From Mesotoga sp. BH458_6_3_2_1 (lineage in GTDB: Bacteria > Thermotogota > Thermotogae > Petrotogales > Kosmotogaceae): 64,000 bases of DNA. The translations under genes were made by a program, and so were the position numbers. This document shows positions 18,039-25,679 of the stretch, in pieces; the first letter of the stretch is position 1, and each line of letters starts with the position of its first letter. The notes under the pieces were generated by a model. The model saw nothing but the letters and a program-made list of their open reading frames with translations, made no database searches and was not told the DNA's origin. The DNA lies in contig NZ_JFHL01000021.1 of NCBI RefSeq assembly GCF_003664995.1, positions 1 to 64,000 on the forward strand. Reading direction: 5' to 3'.

Positions 18039-18236
18039 TTGAAATGTGAAGTCGACAGAAATCTTGAGAATTGCAATTGCACCTATCCGGGCTGTCCAAG
18101 AAAAGGAAAGTGCTGCGAGTGCATCGCTTATCACCGTAGAAACGGAGAACTCCCGGCCTGCTACTTCACTGAAGAACAGGAGAAGACCTGGGACAGAAGC
18201 GTTGAGTACTTTGTAAAGGTCAATAGCAAGAGATAG
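18039..18236 (+). CDS. Small cysteine-rich protein, DUF6485-like
   Basis: A 65-residue protein with six cysteines in [20 protein letters not shown] and [20 protein letters not shown], then CYF. The C-x5-C...CNC...C...CCxC pattern with a terminal PACYF fits a small conserved family (DUF6485 in my memory) thought to bind zinc or an Fe-S cluster. The start is TTG at 18039 with AAAGGAGG eight bases upstream. No signal peptide, so it is cytoplasmic. It stands alone between the secreted-protein genes and the AhpD-like gene. The biochemical role is unknown. Confidence 0.7.
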   Translation: MKCEVDRNLENCNCTYPGCPRKGKCCECIAYHRRNGELPACYFTEEQEKTWDRSVEYFVKVNSKR

Positions 18237-18372
18237 CATTCAGATATGTTGAAATCTCCAACAAGTGGAATGGATATCCTCTTCCAAATGAGATATAGCA
18301 ATAGATGATAAAATGGAATGATTATAAATTGTCTAATCTCGATTCGGGATCGAGATTCTTCTGGAGGAAGAG

Positions 18373-18987
18373 TTGAATCAGAAGTTCTATAAGCGCTTCT
18401 TTACGATAAAGGAGTCTTACCAGATTCTCTTCGATGCGATGAGAACAATGAAACACATGAGCCGTGCAAAGAGAAAAGAAGAACTTAGCACCGAGTTGAT
18501 AGAAAAGGTCATGCTTACCGTAACCGAAATAAACGGGTGCGAGGTCTGTTCGGTCTTCCACAACAAGGTCGCCGAGAAAGAGGGAATGAAGGAAGAAGAG
18601 ATTCAGATGCTCTTTGTGGCTGACGTTGAAGAGATCCCGCAGGAGGATGCTCCCGCCATCCTATTCTCGCGAGAATATGCAAACTCTTCGGGAAACCCTT
18701 CCGAGGATTCATGGAGTTCTCTTAAGACCTTCTATGGGGAATCGAAAGCCAAGGGAATACTCGGTGCCGTTAGGACAATCATGATGGGAAATACCTTCGG
18801 AATAGTGTGGGGCGCACTGGTAAACCGTCTTAAGGGAAAGCAAGTTGAGGGAAGCAGCCTATGGTATGAAATCAGCATGCTCGTCTCTTTCATCTTCTTC
18901 ATCCCCGTGGCGATCGTCCATGCCTTGCTCGCAAGTCTTTTCAAGAAGCCCATAATTGCCTTCCAGACGCAGGAAGCTGCTGTTTAG
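18373..18987 (+). CDS. Carboxymuconolactone decarboxylase/AhpD-like protein
   Basis: A 204-residue protein starting at TTG 18373 behind CTGGAGGAAGAG. The motif EINGCEVCSVFHNKVAEKEG contains the CxxCxxxH peroxidatic signature of the CMD/AhpD family, in which the two cysteines act as a redox pair reducing alkyl hydroperoxide reductase or peroxides. The N-terminal 120 residues form the helical CMD domain. The C-terminal part has a hydrophobic segment (ISMLVSFIFFIPVAIVHALL), unusual for the family, which may tether it to the membrane. Alternatively it could be a simple uncharacterised CMD protein. It is monocistronic, with a repeat spacer downstream. Confidence 0.8.
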   Translation: MNQKFYKRFFTIKESYQILFDAMRTMKHMSRAKRKEELSTELIEKVMLTVTEINGCEVCSVFHNKVAEKEGMKEEEIQMLFVADVEEIPQEDAPAILFSREYANSSGNPSEDSWSSLKTFYGESKAKGILGAVRTIMMGNTFGIVWGALVNRLKGKQVEGSSLWYEISMLVSFIFFIPVAIVHALLASLFKKPIIAFQTQEAAV

Positions 18988-20101
18988 ACCGTGGTTGCGG
19001 GTAGGTGGTAGCAGGTAGGAAGATCAAAGGATCAGTGGTAAGTTGCAAGCATAAATTACGAGGTTCGGGGTTGGTGGTTGCGGGTTGGTAAGAGCGAGTG
19101 AAACAGGATCACCGTTGAATGGTTCTCCGTTCGCCGAATAAAAAACTAGTTCTTCGTTCTTGGTTAGAACCATGAAGCAGTAGCATCAAGATTCCGACCA
19201 GGAGCTTTGTCGGAATGACGGCATTTTACGTTTCTTCACTCCAGCGCTTTCAACTTGCTACTGCTCTTCATTAAAGACTAAGGACGGCTTTTAATGCTCT
19301 TGATCTTAAATCCCCGCTTGAGCGGGGGGGACCGCTTGCGGTGGGGAGTGTGCTCCTTGAACAACGTTTAGAATAGGTTGGCCTGTTCGAAATTGAACGA
19401 CAAATTCACTCTTCACGTTGTTTGGTCTGTGATCCATAGGCATACTAATAGAAGCAACCTGGAATGAACATCGAACAACCCTCTCAGGGGACTATGTCAG
19501 GGCAGCAACTCTTCGAAACGTTGGAGACTCACACCTTCCTCCACTACGTGGCCCTCCTCCCTCAAGGGAGGACTTAAGATCAGGATCATCGGGAGCCAAA
19601 CACAGCATTCGCGCGAGAACCAGCGCATTAATGAAATTTAACTACCTAACTCATGGTTAATGATGAGCTCCCTCAAGGGAGGATAAAAATCCTTATTCAG
19701 AAGGTCAAACAGTTTCTAAAGGATCGTCCCTTGATCCGGGGCATGGACTGTTTTTCACTGCGTGAAGCATTTTCTTTCAAACAAACAGCAGTCGTTTCGC
19801 CCGACATAGTGGGAGCTGGCCTGTGAAAGCAGACTGGCTTCTGAATGACTCCCGCGGAAGCGACATCACTTACGCTCTTGGCCTTCTCGGAGGAGAACCG
19901 TTGACGGTGGACCCGAGAAGGCTTCCTGTCGAAGGCGGCATCGCGTCTGACTATAGTAACATCACTTCCTCGCACCAGCGAGCCTCACTTCCGGCGATCT
20001 CTTCGCCCCATCTATCTTTCAGTCAACAGATCCAACCAGAGGAATTCGATCGGAACTAACAATGTTAGAATTTGGTGTAATACCACGAGGAGGTGTTGAC
20101 A
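18988..20101. repeat. Long repeat spacer containing one inverted block copy
   Basis: In order: the GAGGTTCGGGGTTGG module (about 19060-19140), the ATTCCGAC hairpin (19191-19216), the inverted block copy (19296-19846), reverse-oriented GAAGTGATG-type hairpins (about 19845-20000), and a GAACCGTTGACGGT segment (about 19896) shared with about 24345. The last 60 bases are unique. No gene is seen. Confidence 0.65.
19296..19846. repeat. Inverted block, left copy
   Basis: This stretch is the reverse complement of 50482-50923 with scattered mismatches. It starts with GCTCTTGATCTTAAATCCCC and the CCCCGCTTGAGCGGGG and ACCGCTTGCGGT palindromes. It passes through TCGAAATTGAACGACAAATT and GGGGACTATGTCAGGGCAG, and ends in an ACTGGC hairpin segment. 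It carries about 110 extra bases (19573-19683) flanked by the direct repeat CTCCCTCAAGGGAGGA at 19557-19572 and 19668-19683, which the other copy lacks. No protein is encoded. Confidence 0.85.
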
Positions 20102-21607
20102 GTGAAAAAGGCTAAATTCCTTGTTCTGGTTGTTCTCCTTCTTTCAATCCTTTCGTTCTCAACGACCATCAAGATGTATCTAGTAACCGATTATCACTCT
20201 CACGCAATTCCCTTCTATTCTGAGGGGCAACGCGGGTTCGGGGGAATCGCCAAGATAATTGCTTTTCTGAAAGACAAAACCGGCGATGAAGACACTCTCG
20301 TTTTTGGCGGCGGAGACATGATAAACCTCGGGACCCCGGCGTGGTCCGACAAGTTCCACGCCATAGAGATGCCCTGGTTCAACAACATCTTCGATGCCAT
20401 GGCTTACGGCAATCACGACTCGGAATACGGACCGGCAGATTTTCAGGAAGTCTGGAAAGATGTCACTTATCCGATTCTTGGCGCCAACGTTCTCGATGCA
20501 GGCGGCGTACCTGTCTTCGAATACTTTGGAAAGAGATACTTGGTCCTAGAAGTTGAAGGCAAGAAAATCGGTGTCTTCGCTCTTGCAGGATCGGATTTCG
20601 ATAGTCTTGTCAAGCCAGCTGCAAGGCCAGTTGAAGGAGCGACTTTCGGAGATTTTATGATAACTGCGAGTGAGATCGTTGACGAAATGGAGGCAGAGGG
20701 AGTCGATCTCATCGTTTTTATAGGACATGCAGAGTACGAGGAGACGCTGAAATTGGCAAGAGAGATCGAAGGCATAGACCTGATTTTCGGTACACACAGC
20801 CATCTCAAGATCCCTCTTACAAAGATCGAGGGAACTGAAACATACTTCATTTCGCCTTATCAGTATGGAACATATGCGGCGGAAGTGGTAGTTTACTTCG
20901 GAGCCGACGGTCAGAAATCCGTCTCGGGATCGCTAATACCCATGGACGATTCCATGCCAGAGGATCCAGTCATAGCGGATAAGGTAGAAAAACTTCAGTA
21001 CGAACTGGAAAGCGATCCTGAGTTCGCTCACCTGTTCGAATGGATCGGGGATGTCGAAACGGAACTCTCTGCGGCCAATGTCAACACGGGAGAATCGGTT
21101 CTCGGCAATTTCGTGATGGACATCATTAGAGAGAAATCAGGAGCAAACGTAGCCCTTTCTACTTCGAGCAGCTTCAGGGCATCTATTGCACCGGGATCGA
21201 CTGTTTACGAGGATCTGAAGAACGCCCTTCCTTATGTAAACATAATCTATGTCTATGAGGTGAAGGGAGAAACGCTTGAGAAGATTCTGAACCATTCAGT
21301 CAGCCAGAGCGGCACCGGGTTCTTCTCTCAGGTCTCCGGTGTGCGATTCATAATCAGCAACGGAAAGGCAAAGTCGATTGAGGTCCAGGCGGATTTGGAA
21401 TGCCCGGACAGCTTCGATTTACTGAATCCCGAGGCAACCTATCTGGTAGCTACAACGAATTACCAGGGACTCTTCGCTCCAGGTTACAAGGATCTCTTTG
21501 CGGGGCTTCCATACACCGATACCGGACTGGATGTACAGAAGATAGTCAAGGAATATATGCAGAACAACAGCCCGGTAAGCGCCAGACTTGACGGAAGAAT
21601 TAGGTAA
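20102..21607 (+). CDS. 5'-nucleotidase/UshA-family metallophosphoesterase
   Basis: About 501 residues. GTG 20102 is preferred because GAGGAGG ends nine bases before it. A signal peptide (KKAKFLVLVVLLLSILSFS) is followed by the metallophosphatase domain: VTDYHSH, FGGGDMINLG, AYGNHDSEYG and FIGHAEY with GTHSHLK supply the His/Asp/Asn ligands of the two metal ions. The C-terminal 5'-nucleotidase domain (ESVLGNFVMDIIREKSGANV, then FFSQVSGVRF) binds the nucleotide. The enzyme should hydrolyse extracellular nucleotides for phosphate and nucleoside salvage, outside the membrane. The first metal site reads DYHSH rather than the usual DxHG, a variant seen in some UshA relatives. A terminator follows at 21625. 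Confidence 0.87.
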   Translation: MKKAKFLVLVVLLLSILSFSTTIKMYLVTDYHSHAIPFYSEGQRGFGGIAKIIAFLKDKTGDEDTLVFGGGDMINLGTPAWSDKFHAIEMPWFNNIFDAMAYGNHDSEYGPADFQEVWKDVTYPILGANVLDAGGVPVFEYFGKRYLVLEVEGKKIGVFALAGSDFDSLVKPAARPVEGATFGDFMITASEIVDEMEAEGVDLIVFIGHAEYEETLKLAREIEGIDLIFGTHSHLKIPLTKIEGTETYFISPYQYGTYAAEVVVYFGADGQKSVSGSLIPMDDSMPEDPVIADKVEKLQYELESDPEFAHLFEWIGDVETELSAANVNTGESVLGNFVMDIIREKSGANVALSTSSSFRASIAPGSTVYEDLKNALPYVNIIYVYEVKGETLEKILNHSVSQSGTGFFSQVSGVRFIISNGKAKSIEVQADLECPDSFDLLNPEATYLVATTNYQGLFAPGYKDLFAGLPYTDTGLDVQKIVKEYMQNNSPVSARLDGRIR

Positions 21608-21624
21608 TAGATAACCGTAAGTAC

Positions 21625-21648
21625 AAACCCCCACTCAGGTGGGGGTTT
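21625..21648. terminator. Bidirectional intrinsic terminator
   Basis: AAACCCCCAC-TCAG-GTGGGGGTTTT is flanked by A on one side and T on the other, between two convergent genes. Confidence 0.85.
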
Positions 21649-21696
21649 TCTCTTGTGCGGGAAATATCGTCTTCCGGACTTCCAACCCGTTTCAGT

Positions 21697-22914
21697 TTAA
21701 CTGACTGTCTCCTCCGGCGCAGATTCTCTATCTGCCGCGGCCTTCTTTCTTTTCTGGAGATTTCTGACTCTCCAGAGGAACAGCGATCCGCCGACCGAAA
21801 CAAGCCCCATTACTACATAAACGGGAATTGCGCCTACCTCGTCCAGCCCCAACCCGATTAGCGGCGAAAAAACTGCAAAGGAGAGACTGGCGGTGAGACT
21901 AACTATCGAGATTATCGTCGCCCTGAAGGCATCTTCTATCTGCCTGTTGATATAGAATCTCATGATAGGCTGGTATATAGCTCTGACTATCTGACCAAGC
22001 GCCAGAAATGCAAGCGAACCGACGTTCAGAAGAATCAGAGGGATTAGATACGCGCCTCCCATCAGTAATCCAAGGAGTGTCAGCGATTTTCTCGGCCTGA
22101 CATTTTCGAAGAGCTTCATTAGATACCTTGACGAAAGCGCACAAACGACGTTGAACCCAGCAAAGACAACCCCGTAGAGGGCAATATCCAGCCTGACAAG
22201 TTTAAAGTACGGCTCATACAGCCAGAAGCTTGCCCTCAACATCACTCCCATCAGCGCTGAGAAGTACAGGGCCCATCTGACTCTCGGCTTCTTTACGGCA
22301 TCGCCGAAAGACCTAGCAACGTGAACCAGATACGACTCTCTTGATCTTTCTCCATGGTCAGGCTCTGTGAAGAAGAGGGAATAGCCGCTCGATAGAAACA
22401 GCATTCCCAGAGATATCCAGAAGGGAATGTAAGGTGAAACTGAATATAGAAGCCCGCTTGCTATCGATCCAACGGCCTGACCTACGAAGATATTTGACAT
22501 GGCCTTCGCTTCTATCTTGCTGTATTCCTTCTCTCTTTCCATTCTTGAAAGACTCTCGTAAAGTATCGCCGAGTCCGCCCCTGAGCTGAAAGTCATTCCA
22601 AGCCCAAAGAGCAGCTCTGCAAGGACAAAGGCCAGAAAACTTCCGCAGAAAATATACAGAGACAGTCCGAAGGCCATTATTACCGATGAAATCGTGAGGG
22701 AGAACTTTCTTGAAACCCTGTCGGCTATCGAACCGGTCGGCACTTCGAAGAGAACAACTGCCACTGCCGAGATCGACTGCAGGAGCATCATCTCCGAATA
22801 ACTCAGCCCCTTGAAAAGCATATAAGGGACAAGAACCGGACCAATGATGAGCATGTTCTGTGAAAACTTGAAACGGTAGTAAACTGAGATATTTCGATTC
22901 ATCTTCTCCCTCAT
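21697..22914 (-). CDS. MFS transporter
   Basis: A 405-residue integral membrane protein with about 12 predicted helices. The motif FEVPTGSIADRVSRKFSLTI after helix 2 matches the MFS loop 2-3 signature (GxxADRxGRR-like). LLFGLGMTFSSGADSAILYESL is typical of the family that includes drug-efflux and uncharacterised DHA-like members. The start has AGGAGATGATCTC before the ATG. It lies downstream of a terminator that separates it from the GGDEF-like gene, so it is probably its own unit. The transported substrate is not deducible; export of small molecules is the usual role. Confidence 0.85.
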   Translation of the reverse strand: MREKMNRNISVYYRFKFSQNMLIIGPVLVPYMLFKGLSYSEMMLLQSISAVAVVLFEVPTGSIADRVSRKFSLTISSVIMAFGLSLYIFCGSFLAFVLAELLFGLGMTFSSGADSAILYESLSRMEREKEYSKIEAKAMSNIFVGQAVGSIASGLLYSVSPYIPFWISLGMLFLSSGYSLFFTEPDHGERSRESYLVHVARSFGDAVKKPRVRWALYFSALMGVMLRASFWLYEPYFKLVRLDIALYGVVFAGFNVVCALSSRYLMKLFENVRPRKSLTLLGLLMGGAYLIPLILLNVGSLAFLALGQIVRAIYQPIMRFYINRQIEDAFRATIISIVSLTASLSFAVFSPLIGLGLDEVGAIPVYVVMGLVSVGGSLFLWRVRNLQKRKKAAADRESAPEETVS

Positions 22915-22936
22915 GAGATCATCTCCTAAACAAAAA

Positions 22937-22956
22937 GGGTGGCTCCCCGGCCACCC
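22937..22956 (-). terminator. Intrinsic terminator
   Basis: Stem GGGTGGC / GCCACCC with a six-base loop, followed on the minus strand by TTTTTG. It terminates the GGDEF-like gene ending at 22979. Confidence 0.8.
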
Positions 22957-22978
22957 TCTCTTCGGTATTCTGAGATTT

Positions 22979-23575
22979 CTACAATTTGTATTTTCTCAGT
23001 AGATCATCCAGCGCTTCCCGTAAGAGTGATGACTCGGTTCTGTTCAAAAGGGCAGTTAGTTTTACCAGTCCGTCGAGCTGCGATCTCAAGTAGTAATTGG
23101 ATTTCATAACCATCTTCGATTCCTTTTCAAGCGGCGCAAAGATTATCTGTGCTCTCCCTGTGACCTTTGCCTTTCTCATTCCCTCCGAAAGGAGGTTCAG
23201 CAGTTTCTCGACCGTCGACGCGTTCCTTGGAAACTCTCCTACTGCACCGCTGACGGTAAACCTAACCGTCTTTCCCTTGCATTCAAATGAGAGCTTCGAA
23301 ATAGTCTGAGTCAAATCCTGCATCTCCATAAACAGAGTCTCAAGGGTGTACTCGCTGCTGTAGACAAAAAACTCGTCTCCAAACCTGACAAACGACAGCT
23401 TATCCGGGAGATTCTCCTTCAGCGTCTTGTCGAGAATTTCGAAGACCCTGTCTCCGCAGTCTCTTCCATATTCCTTGTTCAAAAGCGAAAACTTGTCGAT
23501 ATCTATATCTGCAATAGCAAAGGGGCCTTCGTTGGAGAGTTTCTCGAGTTCTTCTTTCCACTGATCAAAAGTCAT
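22979..23575 (-). CDS. Stand-alone GGDEF-like domain protein with FGDEF signature
   Basis: A 198-residue cytoplasmic protein. ATG 23575 is chosen because AGGAGG lies seven bases before it; the open frame to 23668 has no ribosome site. The sequence FAIADIDIDKFSLLNKEYGRDCGDRVFEIL matches the nucleotide-binding start of diguanylate cyclase domains, and RFGDEFFVYSS is the signature loop. Its first glycine is replaced by phenylalanine. Active cyclases usually need the GG[D/E]EF turn, so this may be inactive or a c-di-GMP/GTP sensor. A short helical tail ends the protein. There are no other domains, unlike most GGDEF proteins. Confidence 0.75.
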   Translation of the reverse strand: MTFDQWKEELEKLSNEGPFAIADIDIDKFSLLNKEYGRDCGDRVFEILDKTLKENLPDKLSFVRFGDEFFVYSSEYTLETLFMEMQDLTQTISKLSFECKGKTVRFTVSGAVGEFPRNASTVEKLLNLLSEGMRKAKVTGRAQIIFAPLEKESKMVMKSNYYLRSQLDGLVKLTALLNRTESSLLREALDDLLRKYKL

Positions 23576-24603
23576 ATGTATCCTCCTATGTATATACTGA
23601 TATATGTATATGGATATATTATCACCAAGTGTATTTATATCCGATTTCCGGAAGGTTAACTCTTGCAAGACAGACGTGGAAGAATAAATGACGAGGTTCG
23701 GGGTTGGTAATTGCGGGTTGGTAAGAGCTAGTGAAACAGGATTACCGTTGAATGGTTCTCCGTTCTCCGAGGAGAATTTGTCATTCGTTCAAAAGCGAAA
23801 AATTCGTTCTTAATTCTTGGTTGAGATCAAAAAACACGAGATTCTGAATCAAGTTCAGAATGACAGGTTGTTGTGTTTTTAAGAATTACAGGACGCTGTC
23901 GGAATGTGATGTTTTCCGAATAACCTAAGTCCGTCATCCCGGACTTGATCCGGGATCTGGGTTTTTGAAGACCGTGGCCGGGGGGTAGCGGATAGGGGGT
24001 TGGAAAGAACAGAAGATCAGTTCCAAGTTGCAAGTTGTGAGTTGCAAGTAAAAAAGCCAAACGAAACGGGTCTCGAAAGATCAAAACAAAACGGTTATCC
24101 GTTCGCTGGGGAGAGCCGTGAAGCAATTCATCAAGATTCCGACCAGGAGCTTTGTCGGAATGACGGCACTTGACGTTTTTTTACTTCAGCTCTTACAAAC
24201 TGCAACTGTTCTTCATGAAAGACCAAGGATGGTTTTTCACAGCGATCAGCCATCAGCTTTTCTTAGCAAGTCTCCAGCGGCTCCAAGATCGACATGCTGA
24301 CACAACTTAATAACGAATTTGTGGGCTAATTCGGAGGACGGAGAACCGTTGACGGTAGACTTGAGAAGACCTCCTGCCGAAGGGAGCCTTGCGACCATCG
24401 ATGCTTTCCGACTCAGTGCGCCTTATGTTTTTTCCTTCGTCAGCGGGCTCTCCTCCTCCGCGAAACTGAAAAAATCTATGTCAGTTTGGAGTCTTTTCAA
24501 TGGTATAATCGCGACAAGTCACATAATTCATCCTACCTTAATCCAACGCAACAATGACAACCGTTCTCCAAAATCACACGTCTTTCAAGGAGGTTTCTTT
24601 GAA
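23576..24603. repeat. Long repeat spacer with the ABC-operon promoter
   Basis: A TATATACATA-rich stretch (about 23583-23625) lies upstream of the GGDEF-like gene. Then come the GAGGTTCGGGGTTGG module (about 23692), TTCTGAA..TTCAGAA and CCCGGA..TCCGGG hairpins (about 23839 and 23937), the ATTCCGAC hairpin (24136-24161), the CAACTGTTCTTCATGAAAG module (about 24200) and a GAACCGTTGACGGT segment (about 24345). The promoter is at 24501-24509. Confidence 0.65.
24501..24509 (+). promoter_or_regulatory. Extended -10 promoter element
   Basis: TGGTATAAT is a TGn extended -10 with a perfect TATAAT, about 95 bases before the ATG of the binding-protein gene. No good -35 lies 17 bases further up, as is common for extended -10 promoters. 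Confidence 0.65.
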
Positions 24604-25605
24604 ATGAGAAGATTTCTGGTTTTGATTACTGTCATCTGTGTTGCCTTTTCTGTAACCCTTCTCGCTGCAGACTCGTTTACTGTTTACACGACTCTTGAAG
24701 AGCTTGCAGCGAAAGAGCTGTTCGACAAGTACGAAGAAGTGACCGGTATAAGGGTTGACTGGGTTAGACTGTCCGGTGGAGAGGCAGAAGCTAGAATGGA
24801 AGCTGAGAAGCTGAATCCGCAGGCCTCAATTTGGGTTGGAGGAGTCGGACTGAACCACATCAGCGCAAAGCTGAAGGGTCTCACCACCCCTTATTTCTCT
24901 AGAGCCGCTGCAAACACCCCCGAGCAGTACAAGGACCCCGAGGGCTATTGGATAGGTCTTTATCTCGGACCGCTGGCCTTCGCCACTCACAACGGCCGTG
25001 CAGCAGAACTCGGACTTGAAGCACCCAAGGGCTGGTTCGACATAATCGATTCTAAGTACGAGGGCCTCGTGAGAGTGGCGAATCCAAATACTTCAGGAAC
25101 GGCCTACAATCTTATCACTTGCATGATTGCTCTCTTTGGTGGTGACGAGGATCTGGCTTTCCAATATCTTGAGAAACTGGATCAGAACATTGAGATGTAC
25201 ACAAGATCCGGTTCCGCCGGTGGAAAGAGTGTAGCAATAGGAGAAATTCCCTTTGCTATAGGCTATGCTCACGATATGGTCAAGCTCAAGGCCGAAGGGG
25301 CAGACATCACAATTACTGTTCCTGAGGAAGGTACAGGCTTCGAAATCGCTTCTATGTCTTTGATCAAGGATGGACCGGATCCTGTCAATGCTAAGAAGTT
25401 GTACGATTGGATTCTGACCGAAGAGGCGCAGGCTATTATCGCAAGTTGGTATGTTATACCAGTCTCAAAGATAGCTCCTAAGCATCCCCTTTCTTTCAGC
25501 ATGGACGAAATCAAGACAGTTAACCAGAATTACGTCTGGGATGCTGAGAACAAAGAAAGACTGCTAGATCGCTGGACCGATGAAATCGGCGGCGGGGTAG
25601 AATAA
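24604..25605 (+). CDS. ABC transporter substrate-binding protein, iron/phosphonate type
   Basis: A 333-residue exported protein with the signal peptide MRRFLVLITVICVAFSVTLLA. ATG 24604 follows AAGGAGG; an open extension to 24319 runs through repeat DNA and is rejected. The mature part, DSFTVYTTLEELAAKELFDKYEEVTGI, then VGGVGLNHISAK and IGEIPFAIGYAHDM, fits the family of Fe3+, thiamine, polyamine and 2-aminoethylphosphonate binding proteins. It heads an operon with a fused permease and an ATPase. The exact ligand is not visible. A hairpin after the stop (25617-25639) probably raises its expression over the permease. Confidence 0.85.
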   Translation: MRRFLVLITVICVAFSVTLLAADSFTVYTTLEELAAKELFDKYEEVTGIRVDWVRLSGGEAEARMEAEKLNPQASIWVGGVGLNHISAKLKGLTTPYFSRAAANTPEQYKDPEGYWIGLYLGPLAFATHNGRAAELGLEAPKGWFDIIDSKYEGLVRVANPNTSGTAYNLITCMIALFGGDEDLAFQYLEKLDQNIEMYTRSGSAGGKSVAIGEIPFAIGYAHDMVKLKAEGADITITVPEEGTGFEIASMSLIKDGPDPVNAKKLYDWILTEEAQAIIASWYVIPVSKIAPKHPLSFSMDEIKTVNQNYVWDAENKERLLDRWTDEIGGGVE

Positions 25606-25616
25606 TTGGTTGATCG

Positions 25617-25639
25617 GAGCAGGAGCTAGTCTCCTGCTC
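25617..25639 (+). terminator. Intercistronic hairpin, attenuator or mRNA stabiliser
   Basis: Perfect GAGCAGGAG / CTCCTGCTC stem with a five-base loop, followed by TTCTTC, between the binding-protein and permease genes. It is consistent with partial termination or 3' stabilisation of the binding-protein message. Confidence 0.65.
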
Positions 25640-25679
25640 TTCTTCATTTATGCTTCACCAATCAAGTTACTCTTGGGGT

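Noticed and set aside
24319-24603. Extension of the ABC binding-protein frame
   Set aside because: It runs through dispersed repeat DNA and the promoter; the true start at 24604 has AAGGAGG and a signal peptide.
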